Assembly: GCA_914767715.1 (NCBI GenBank)
Contig: OU612068.1
Span: forward strand, 28,768,001 to 28,832,000
From: Membranipora membranacea
Taxonomy: Eukaryota; Bryozoa; Gymnolaemata; Cheilostomatida; Membraniporidae
DNA length: 64,000 bases
Direction: 5' to 3'
Each line of letters opens with the position of its first letter. The first letter of the stretch is position 1. Positions 1-10,475 of the stretch are shown piece after piece. The position numbers were made by a program, and so were the translations under genes. Under the pieces are notes generated by a model, which saw only the letters and a list, made by a program, of their open reading frames with translations, made no database searches and was not told the origin of the DNA.

Positions 1-422
1 AAGCTGAGAAGAATTTTCATTTTACTTAAGCAAATGGTTTCACATGTGCCCAAAAGCTATTTACAAGGTTACCATTGTGCTCTTAATTCGACTAAGACCT
101 TCAATATGATACCAAATATGGTGAGGCGCAACTATAGCTTTAAAATTGAGAACGGGACTCAAAGAAACTATTACCAAATTCATGTGATACATTGTAGCTT
201 ACCATGTACTTTCGATCTTATACATTATAGATTTCCATCATGCTTTAGCATAACATGATTCGCTGCATCATTTTGACCATTACATAAAATTACTGCGAAA
301 TTATAGCATATCAAGGACATTCTTTGCCTGAGTCTCATTGAAGGGATTTTTGATGCTGAACGACAGTTCCTGTGGAACAAAAAAGGCAACACAGGACATG
401 AATCACGCCTTAAATGTGTTAC

Positions 423-2239
423 CTGTGACACAGCTCTTCTTATTCCCACTCAGTGTCTTTCCAGGTCCACAAGGCTGTATACATGAATTGCCGCCTGTTG
501 CTATCACTAATCCTGAGGTACATTTACACTTTCCACCTTGACATGAAGTGCCCTGAATACCAATACAAGCTCTGAGGCTTTGTTGTCCAGCGCAGGAGTC
601 ATTCACCTTGGCTAAGGAGAAAAAAAGTCAACAACTAAATGATGACAACACAACGACTGTAAACTTCTGCTGAATTGGTTATCTGTACCTTACCAAAATT
701 GGACACAGATGATGTGGTAGATTTCTCTTTCCAATAGAAAAACCTGGTAATTTATTATTGAATCCAAATCAGGGTTGTGTGGAACACTACGAGTGTAGAG
801 CAGCTGTTTGTCGCCAATTACTTGGTCTCTTTATTTGTAATCTTAAGTACTGATGAGTTAGGAATGGTACGGTGCCTGCACAAATTAGAAACTGGTTAGA
901 CTTATGACTTTCAGAGGTGAGGGTAAATTGTAAATAGGATAACAAGGAGTAGTAATGTAGGGCAGTGAAGCACCTAAAACTAAAACAATAATGGACTTAT
1001 TTATGAATAAGTCTTATTCTAGATTTCATACTATACTGCACCAGTTAAATGGTTGGACATTTTCAGGGGCGGCCCCTGAGGCCTAGCCCAAGGTATTTTA
1101 AAGGTTATAAAAGTTTGAAATCTCTACAATCAGGAGGAGGGGATAACCCTTATTTCTACTCATCATGTCTGCTATACATGCTTCTCCTTGTTCAGTTGAT
1201 CTAGGAAAAAAGACATAGACGTCTCCGGAAAGGGAAAACTCAAATGTATTTTGCATTTACATTCTCCTGCAAAACAAATCTATACACCTTCCACAACCCC
1301 TCCCCTCTTGCCCCATATGCTGTTCGTAGCGAATTTCAAATAAAATTGCAAACATATTATTTTGGTGAAATATATAATCATACCTCGTAGACATTGTCCT
1401 CCTTTCAAGGTTTTTCCAGCAGGACATAAGCAGTTGCCTCCAAAAGGACCAAATGTATTTTTGCATGCACACTTTCCTCCGCTGCATTGAGCAAATCCTA
1501 TATTCACACAAGCTCGGGCTTGAAAAACCCCTACACAATTACTTCCAATTTGGGCTAAAATAAAAGATAGGAAATGAATCAGTTGAAACAACGATGGTAC
1601 CTACAAGGATGACCTCTGTTGATGTTTGTGCAACCCCAGCTGTTGCACATTAAGTTCGTAGTTTCACCGATTTCTGACAATCAGACGAAAGGATTAAAAT
1701 ATTCTGATACTGGTTTAAGCAGATAGTCAGAACATTAGGTCTCAACTTGTATTTGCTTATTGCATAGACGAAACAGCATTTAGCAGTGAGTTATCAGTTG
1801 ATATTTTAATCGCTCACCTATTTCACACCGATTGTCATTTAAAAAGTAACCAGTTACACATGCACATTTTCCAAGGATACATTCTGACTTTGCGTACGGA
1901 CAGCCGCCATTTCCGGTGCATTTGCAAGAAGGCAGTGGTGTTGAAGCTGTACAACCAGGAGGGGAAGGTGCAGGTGCAGGATAGCCATAACCTAATAAAA
2001 TAAAGGATCCAAATTGACCAAAATAGAAAAATGAAAGAGTACAATGATATTGGGGACAAATCTAAACCAAGGCAGTCATGATATAAAAAAAAATATTAAG
2101 AATCGCTAGGATGCCTTGAGTAATTTTCATTTTACAAAATAAATTAGTTGAAGAGCATTATAATAAAACTTACTTACTTACCTCCTGATATAGCTTGATG
2201 CATACAGCAACTAAATACGATTAAAGTCAGTATCTGCAT
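423..2239 (-). CDS. Secreted cysteine-rich modular protein (EB/EGF-like), 5' part
   Basis: Four exons read on the minus strand: 2239-2182, 1991-1818, 1554-1384 and 611-423. All junctions are GT-AG and phase 1, so each of the last three exons is a symmetrical module of 57-63 codons. Exon 1 starts at the only suitable ATG and encodes a signal peptide (MQILTLIVFSCCMHQAISG). The modules are rich in Cys, with repeated C-x-GGKC-x-C patterns such as QCSGGKCACK and SCQGGKCKC. This resembles EB modules or EGF-like repeats of secreted or surface proteins; the ligand is unknown. Exon 4 stays open to a TGA at 405-403, but a phase-1 donor at 422-421 matches the other modules, so the gene most likely continues left of the window. 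Signal peptide and module structure are seen directly; the family name is an inference. Confidence 0.65.
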
Positions 2240-2870
2240 CTTTGCAAGATAGAGTCAGGGCAGCGTACCAATTCCAACTGATCTGCTGGCAGAACCCTGG
2301 AGGTAATATACTTGCGTTGCAGGTGATGATCATAGGTTTATTTACCTCCATTTAAGTGGGCGCAGCTGTATTATATGTGGATACTGACACAACTTTGTTT
2401 TGTCTTTACAGCAATTGTGGCAATATGTGGGCTGTGTTGATGCTGTTTCTATCTATGATTTTGAGCGAGCCCTTGTGATAATACCTTCTTTGTTCCCTAG
2501 CTGAATCACACTTGTGTCTATCAATTGTATAATTTTGCATAACCCTATGGTGTTTTCTTTACAATGGTGAATTGTATGACATTGATACAATTTTTTTCAG
2601 TGGTTTCTTGGTGTTTGGGTTTAAATGACGTAGAATCTAGAATTTCACATCGCCTAACTTCAATTGGTTGTGAAGTATACTAGTGGGATAGTGACATCAT
2701 AATGCACCATAAATAATTCATGATAATTAGAGCATTGAAATCTTTTTTTTTTCTGTATTTTGCTATAAAGAAACATTGTAAATTAAGAGAAATAAATAAA
2801 GTAAAGTAAAAGCATGTGTCAGCCACATAGTCTGATAGATGACTAGAGTGGCAACTAATTACAAAAACAC
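2240..2870. other. Upstream region of the cysteine-rich gene, no gene seen
   Basis: This stretch lies 5' of the minus-strand secreted-protein gene and should contain its promoter and 5' UTR. I see no coding exon on either strand. The sequence is AT-rich and has no clear core promoter motif. Confidence 0.4.
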
Positions 2871-2918
2871 CGCATGAGCATCATGAAAAGCCCAGACAAA
2901 ACATGCCCACCGTACCCG

Positions 2919-5610
2919 CTATCCACCGCACGCCCAGGGACGCCCCGCCAGCCCAACTGTGAGATAGCACCCTGGCCCCGTCCAAACTCCAAAAAGGTAC
3001 TTGTTGAACAAGGCTACGCCATTGCTCAACAAGGACCTCTCTCCTTGCTTGTGGTTTGTCTTAATAATTTTAAGATTGTCCGATCTAGTGTTGTACTCAT
3101 GGTTTGTTTTCATATTCAAAATATCTTGAATTGAATATGATTTTAGTAAAAGTTTTAAAGTTCTGTATTCAAAAAGCATTTGCAATGGCATGATTTTAAG
3201 TTTTTCAAAATGACTAGAAATGTGACCCCCTGGTCCAATTCCCTTAATGATTCGCAGAGCATTTTTTTGTAGAGCCTGTATTGGTCGTAGTTAGCTATCA
3301 CTTGCGTGGCCCCAGAACTCTAATCCGTATATCAAATGAGGATAGAATAAGCTGTAATATATGTTGACCATTGACTTTTGGTCAATGGCTGGACGGAGTG
3401 CTCGCATCATCATCATAGTTAAATTTAATTTATTTTTTAGGCTTTTAAAATGCTCATGGAAAGTTATGTTGGAGTCTAACTCAAGTCCTAAAAATTTGGT
3501 GGTTCCTTTTTCTTTTAAAATAGAGTTCCCGAATTCGAGCTTGCAATCTTCAGGGTTAAAAATTTTGTTTGGGGCTTTAAAAAGGACTTGAAAGGTTTTC
3601 TCATAGTTTATAACAAGATGGTTGGTGATACACCATTCATTAATCAAAGGTAAATTTCTTTTCATAACTTCAAATATTTGTATCATCAGCAAAAAGTATA
3701 TAATTTAGATCAGGTGCTGCATTTAAAAGGTCATAAATAAATATTAAAAAAAAGGGCCCGAGAACTGAACCCTGGGGAACACCAATCTTGACTGGCAATA
3801 AACCTGACTCAACATCATTTACCAAGACAAACTGTTTTCTGTTTAAAAGATAATTTTCTAAAAGTCGACAAGAGGGAGAGGAAAATCCGAAAAATTTGAG
3901 TTTACTGATAAAAATACCGTGATTTATTGTATCAAAATCTTTTGAAAAATCAAAAAACACACCCTGGGAGATGCCTCTATCATTAAAATTGTTGTAAAGT
4001 TGTTCCATTATAATATTGATTGCGTCAGTTGTACTGCGCTTTGATCTAAAGCCAAATTGGTAATTTGTGAGTGAATCTTTTTTGCACTCCAGATATTCTC
4101 TGATTTGCATTGAAAAGAGTTTTTCTAAAACTTTTGATGTCGAATTTAAAATTGAAATGGGTCTGTAATTATTACATCTAGTTTTATCTCCTTTTTTAAA
4201 AAGTGGCTTCACGCAAGCAATTTTTAAGCAGTCTGGGAAAATCGAGGTTTTTATCATTAGGTTGGCTAAGTAGGTTATAAGTGGTGCCAGGGTTAGTTGA
4301 TTATCTTTTAAAGCTTGCATTGGTACTCCATCAGGTCCTGTAGCTTTCTCATTGGAGAAGCTATCAATTATTTTAAGAGTAACAGCGGTCTCAATTTCAG
4401 TGAAAGAAAATTCAGCTGCAAAAGCATTATCAATTTTAGGAAAATATTTTGAAAATTTGGTTGCAGTGGCTGGAAGATTTTCTGCCAAATTAGTACCAAC
4501 ATTGATACAGAAATCATTAGGTTTATCAGCTACGGAAATGCTCTGATCACCATCATGTCCAAGATGAATTTTCTCATCTGAACCATTGGTATCTTTTTTA
4601 ATAAAATTCATGACAAATCTCAATTTTTCATTGGTATTCCCACAACACTTATCATACTGAGCTTTGTAATGCTCTTTCCTTGCCATGTTTACGAAGTTCG
4701 TTAAGTGATTTCTGAATTTTCTATACCGCATTTGTAATTCACCATTGAATGGTTATAATATGCTCATTTTGTGAAGCTTAGTACGTTCTTTCGTAAGTGT
4801 AAATAATTGTTTAGTCATCCAAGGTTTCTTGAAAGTAGAACGTTGATGCTTTCTGGCACTAATTTTGTTGCTTGCATCATCAACACATGAGCTTAATTTT
4901 TCAATGAAAAGTTTAAAGGCTGTGTTGGTGTCAGATATTTCTGTAATGGGGGACCAATTTTGTCGCTATATAATTTCTTGTAATAACACATAATTTGTTT
5001 TAGCTGTGTTCATTGGTGAGGGATTCTTGTTAAAATTATGGCAGTGCTTTGTGTAAACAAAGGATGCACACACCGGCTTATGATCTAAAAATGTCAAAAT
5101 CTAGAGTGCCCGACTTTATGTGCCGATTTGAATTTTTAATAATAATGTGATCTAAAATACTTATTTTGGTTTCGCCAATTCTTGTTGGAGATTGAATAAG
5201 ATTATAAAAACATTGGCTTTGAATCAACTCGCTATAGTCTTCTGAATCTGAGTCCAGACAATTTTCTGGATTTCAATCAATATTGATGTCACCAACAACA
5301 AGTGAGTTCGAGGGGAGAGTGGGCAGAACCAGAGCTAAATCCCCAAGAAAAGCCGTTGAAGAGCCCGAGGGCGCCCTGTAGACAGCGAGCACAGTGCACA
5401 CATCCCGCCCAGACTCACCAATCCGCACACGCAGTGCCTCGCAACCAGCCAAAGGGATGTCCGTCACACTAGCCTCAAACATCTGACTCACATAAATAGC
5501 AATGCCACCTCCATCTCGGTTGGATCTGGAATTGGAAAACAAATTATAACAAATTATCCTGTGTGAAATAATTGCTTTGCTATTGTGTGCGTAGAGAGTA
5601 AAATACAACC
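2919..5610 (-). mobile_element. Degenerate non-LTR retrotransposon (APE-type LINE), minus strand
   Basis: The minus strand carries, in order, the 3' half of an apurinic-type endonuclease (5608-5273, RDGGGIAIYV, later VVGDINID), a linker, and a reverse transcriptase (4731-3670). RT motifs include ATGPDGVPMQAL, NNYRPISILN, FDFSKDFDTINH, GVPQGSVLGP and the catalytic ILFADDTN. After the FADD box the frame shifts near 3690 and continues as the connection and thumb region (3692-3291, SLFYPHLIYGLEFWGHAS). A further broken piece at 3191-2919 ends with a typical LINE C-terminus (GERSLLSNGVALFNKY). Several frame breaks and stops, plus a missing 5' end, make it a dead copy. The motif order resembles jockey/CR1-like elements; the exact clade is uncertain. 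Confidence 0.9.
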
Positions 5611-7286
5611 TGTCAGTTCAAATGCCAATGTAGTAATGCAATGCTTCAATGCTAATATTATATCTGTTGAAGACTAGAGCAGCCTTGGTCTTTGGGTAGC
5701 CTTCAAACTGTATTATGGTGTTTAAAAACTATCAGAAACACATTAAGACATCACTACTGTATCATAATATGAGTGTTTTGGGCAAAATTATATGTAGAAA
5801 ATCATGTCTTTAAAAAAGCAGAAAAGTTGGTCCCTACTAAATGAAAATAAACTCAAACCAATTGAGAGATCATTCCCAATCCCATGATTAAAGTTCCTGA
5901 ATACCTTATGCTCTGGTATGCTCTGCTCGGGTATGATGACCCAGCTTTTTTCTGCGGATATATAGGTCAGATGACCTTATGCTCTGGTATGCTCTGCTCG
6001 GGTATGAATACCCATCTATTACTCACGGCTGTGTAGGTCAAGCGATATTAAGCTCTGATGAGCTCTGGTACGCTCTGCGGTAGTCAAGGTTGGGGACCTG
6101 GAAATGCTGGTAAGGGTCGGCAACCATAGAAAAAGTGTGCTGTGGGCTGCAGTCAACATCTTGAGTGGTAGAATATCACTGAACTATATCTGAATCTTAG
6201 CGCAGTGGTGATTTGTCCAACCCAAACAAAAATCTTTATCATTCTAACATATAAAATATATTCAATCTCACACCATTCCTATTTTGTTTTATAATTAGGG
6301 AGAATAAAAGATATTCATAATCTCAAAAAATGGTGTTTATTTTTTTAAAGGCTGGTATCTTTAAAAATTTTGAACAATAGTTTAATAATGACGCGAATAC
6401 TTACAGAGACAAGATTCACCTCACTATTGTGGTGGATCTGCTGAAGATGATCTTCCTTTGCCTACCCAATCATCAATATAGATCCAAATCAGAATGATCA
6501 ACAATGCCAAGTGACGACTGACCCTTGCTCAATACCCAGATTTGATTGTGGAATTCTTCCAACAGAGAACTATACCGAAGGTTCCTCAACAAAATGTTTT
6601 ATTGTGACATCGTTTCCAGTTTTACATCCAAGTGGAAAGATTGTATTATCCTGAAACACAAATGTTGAAAGCAAGCACAGCTGCAGAATATTGGGACCAG
6701 AGGAGTGAGGGCTCATGTAGGTGCAGGAAACAAGTGTGAAGTATGTAAGAACTGCGCAATCGGAATTATCTGCAAGAACAAAATAACTTAATCACACATG
6801 CCTAGTGTTAGAATAGTACAAGTATGATTTTTGGGATTTGTAAGATGGCATTTATGTTTGTATGGTTGCTGCTTGCAACTATGATAAACAGGAGGTTTTC
6901 TGCATGCATGAAAAGTCATGAGATCAGGCATAGCTAGAGCAATGTAGCCGTCGATCTCTTATGATTACTGAATCTCAATCTCAAAATATTTAGATTGCTT
7001 AAATTTAAGTATCTTTGTTATTGAATTAAATCTATGATATATCATGGTTTTGTGTAAAATTTTACATTTATGTTGCTTTATCTTTCTAAGATAAAGAGTG
7101 CTATTTTTTTTTAATGTCTTTTTTTCTAAGGAACTAACACACCGCATTTTGTATCGTATGTCTATACTAAGAATTCTTCATTACGGAGTTGCATCCCCAT
7201 AAGAGCAGTTGGCATGTAATTTTAAACAAAACTCATTGCTTTGCCTAATTTAAGCAGTGAGCAACCAGAAAACAATGCAGATTATG
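5611..7286. other. Intergenic, no convincing gene
   Basis: Apart from the short tandem repeat at 5902-6075, I see no coding exon with splice signals or recognisable protein similarity here. Short open frames are within chance expectation for AT-rich DNA. Confidence 0.4.
5902..6075 (+). repeat. Tandem repeat, about 80-bp unit, two and a half copies
   Basis: The string CTTATGCTCTGGTATGCTCT occurs twice about 76 bp apart, each time followed by GCTCGGGTATGA. A third, decayed copy follows (AGCTCTGGTACGCTCTGCGG). Confidence 0.7.
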
Positions 7287-7541
7287 CAGGTTGCCCTTAG
7301 CTGTTCTAGAGTGTAATTTATCACTAGCAATAATTGTTTTTAAGGTTTCAAGAACTCTTTGGCGGTGCTGTGTATGTTAATGGAAGATACCGATAGAAGA
7401 ATTCCAAAAATATAAAAAAGCTTCCTACAGCTTGGTCTTTTCCTCTTCTCTAAATCAGCAGGACAGAGGCAAATTTTTTATTCCACAAGAGGAATACAAT
7501 CTGGTGATAAATTACACTCTAGAACAGCTAAGGGCAACCTG
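7287..7541. repeat. Foldback element with 38-bp perfect inverted repeats
   Basis: Bases 7287-7324 are the exact reverse complement of 7504-7541. The arms start CAGGTTGCCCTTAGC. They bracket about 180 bp without coding potential, consistent with a small nonautonomous DNA transposon (MITE). Target duplications were not resolved. Confidence 0.75.
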
Positions 7542-7544
7542 CGG

Positions 7545-8330
7545 CCTTTTTGCCAATGCTGCCTAATGGGTGATTGGCTAGTTGGTGGCAGGCATAAACA
7601 AGTCGCCGAGAGACTGTCGGATGTATAGAAAGCATTGCAGATGTGGCTGTTTTTGTTCTTCCACAGGGCTGTCTACCAAATGTTAGAGGTGCCGACCTTC
7701 ACTGGAGATGGGAAGTTGATTTCCATCAACTTGAACAGGCAGTCAAGGAATCAGCAGCAGCATGGAAATTGAGGCATGATTCCTCCTCTTTCATGAAGAC
7801 TGTCAAATACGAAAATAATGATTGTTAATAATATATTATGTATAGTACTGGTATGCATTGTCACTTGCAGGTTATGTGTTTGTTTTATGTTTGAAAACAA
7901 ACTACAGCTAATTTCTTAGCTGGGTAGTTTAGGATACATACATATGTAAACGCACACATATAATATATATATATATAGGCCTATATATTATATGTGTGGG
8001 TACTGCCAAAAAAGTTATGCATTTACGCAGAGCTATATCTCCATACAGACCTGTGACAAAAAACCGTAAAATTAGGTATTAAATACTCACGTCGTCACTT
8101 TACGTAGTGGTGAGTTAGATGATCTAACAGTCACATCAAGGGATCTTGTCCGTTTCTGTAGGTCTTAAAATGTCACTCTGTCTGAGTCATGGATCCGAGA
8201 TATGAGGTCCATGAGTGTTTTCTCCAGCTACCTGGTGATCCTGGTACCTGAAACCCTCAAGTGTTCTTCTGAGATCTGTTCGATAATCTCGTATCCATCA
8301 TCGGCCTTTAAATAGAGAAATGCAACCGAC
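7545..8330. other. Intergenic with an AT-rich palindrome
   Basis: A 60-codon open frame at 7643-7828 (plus) has no recognised similarity and no splice context. Around 7960-8005 an AT-rich palindrome is centred on TATATAGGCCTATATA. No gene is supported. Confidence 0.35.
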
Positions 8331-8334
8331 TTCA

Positions 8335-8440
8335 AAGAAGATTGACCCAGTAGGCCCTGGTTCAAGTCCCGGCCTCGGCAGATGTTTTTCATGTTTTTTT
8401 CATCATGAAAACCGTTAGCATGCAGTATTCGAAATGGGAG
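8335..8440 (+). repeat. tRNA-derived SINE fragment
   Basis: A B-box-like stretch (CTGGTTCAAGTCCCGG) is followed by GCAGA, T-runs and CATGTTTTTTT. The same order is seen at 15750-15870: a B box GGGTTCAATTCCTGG, then GACAGA and T-runs. The A box is not recognisable here, so this copy is truncated or decayed. Confidence 0.45.
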
Positions 8441-8540
8441 TGGACCACTCATTTGAAGCATGGAACCATAGTGCATGCTTGCAAAACGGAAATAGTACAT
8501 ATTTAAGAGTGAGTGTAGGTGTACCATGTAAGGAAACAGG

Positions 8541-8619
8541 TTATCATAATATTGAGTTATCATTATAGCCGTTATCAATAATTGATAACGGCTATAATGA
8601 TAACTCAATATTATGATAA
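8541..8619. repeat. Perfect 39-bp palindrome with a one-base centre
   Basis: Bases 8541-8579 are the exact reverse complement of 8581-8619, with a single A at 8580 between them. The arms read inward TTATCATAATATTGAG, ending GCCGTTATCAAT. Such a tight, error-free hairpin is probably a recent foldback or MITE remnant. Confidence 0.9.
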
Positions 8620-10475
8620 ACGCAAATTATTTGCGATTCAATTTTAAACTGCTATAATACATGATTTATAGTCCAACCTAATAAATATAGTTATAATACA
8701 GACATGGTTAAATATCCTCAATTCTAGTTTTAAAACAGTGCCATCTACAGGAGAAGGCTGAGGCTGAGGCTGAATGCTATTCCTATATATCAATCAGGCT
8801 TAAAACTGGTGTCAAATCGATATATGGAAACATAGTGAATATCGGCTTTACATTTATCAATGTGACAAAAAGGAGAGGCATGGAAGAAGAAAAGTGTGGG
8901 TCAAGGAAAGGAAAGAAATTATCAGATGTAGATCACAATATACAACAATGTCATGACATCCTCAGTCCGAGCAATGAACTCCCTCATTGGTTTGAGGGTG
9001 GTAGGTGTCGAACCATTGAAGTATCACCAATATTATCTGCTGTGATTCAAATCTTCATTGTTTGCATTCGAGTCCATCTCTAGGCTTCCTTTTCCTGTTC
9101 CCCTTTCTGATTTTTTCCTGTTAGTTGGGGAGAACAGCCCCCAGCTTCAGGTGAGGGTAGTGGCCGTTAAGACTAAAGGGCCTGAACGTTGGTATTTGCA
9201 TTTGAACAAAAAGAAAATCACCCCGCTTCCGACTGCCTTCTGCTTTCGTAACAATTGGAAAGCAAAGTTTTTCTCAACCACTGAAAAGTAGTTTTAGAAA
9301 AATCAAGTTACCAGCCTCTGTCTATCCTACATCCGTGTAGCTGGTTGAGTCTTTTTTGCAAAGCACTGTGTGTGTTGTCCCCCCTTTTCTGGGGTCAGTT
9401 AACTGTGAAACCTTTTATTTTTTAAAGACTGCCAGGAGTAATTATTCCTTTCCGAACAAGACTGCCATGGAAGGAAAGGTTATCATAATAAGCATGTTTA
9501 ATGTATAGTAACGGCGTCAACCAATTACGTTGTTAGCTCTCAACTCAACCACCTAGAAAATACTTAACAATGAATAAATTATACAAATAATAATATATTG
9601 AGTTTATCAAAAAAGCTACTCTCTTTGCGCCATGTCGCACGCAGTCATCATAAATCCTGAAGGCGCATAATAGCTTATGAATTGTATATTATGAAAAAGA
9701 ATTTTTTCAGCATTCACACATTATTATATCCTCTCATTATCAAACCAAGCAAGGAACATCTCAACATCAGTCTGAACCACTGTCCAACAGCTCCCCCCCC
9801 CCTTTGGCAAGACCTCTCTGCTCTCATCCTTATTCTTTGCCTTGCCTCAGTAACAAAGCATCCCAATGTGGCAGGCAGCTGTGTCAAGATTTAATTTCAC
9901 CTTTTATGAACACAACAAATTCATACTCATTATATTTAATTTGAAGTTTGCTGTTGATTATTTCAGGTACAAACACTTTACTCCATTCTAACTAGTGCAG
10001 CCGACCTTCGTAGTCTGTTTTTTTTCTGATAGCTATTATTGTCAACACAAAACATGTCTATAATATTGCTTCTTTGCCACACTTTTTGGTCTCAGTGGTG
10101 GTTTGATTTTCATAATAAAACAAAGCAGTTAAAGCAAGCAGGTAATGTTTTTACAGCCCACAATAAACTCTGTGTAGTTGAACTGTATTAATATGGATGA
10201 ACCTTCCCATTGAGAGGCTTCAGGGTTGAAAGACATGTGGCTGGACATGTCAGTGAGGCGCCATTGGCAAGGTTTTCAAATTCCAATCCTAGTTTTTGTG
10301 TAGGTTATTAATATAAGTCTCTCGGGAGATTGTCATATAATATATAGAGTTATCTTACACCTGACCCAAACATGCTGATACTTTATAACTGACAATCAAG
10401 TCTTGGTGGTCCAATTGAGTGAGCACAAAATTTGTTCAACAAAAACTTCATTTTGTTAATTTTGCTAATGTAGGG
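8620..10475. other. Intergenic, no convincing gene
   Basis: Open frames such as 8835-9083 and 9682-9894 have no recognised motif or splice partners. Homopolymer C tracts and AT-rich segments are present. Nothing else is supported. Confidence 0.4.

Noticed and set aside
7643-7828. Possible small secreted protein
   Set aside because: The frame with the best length has no hydrophobic leader, and no partner exon or family match was seen.
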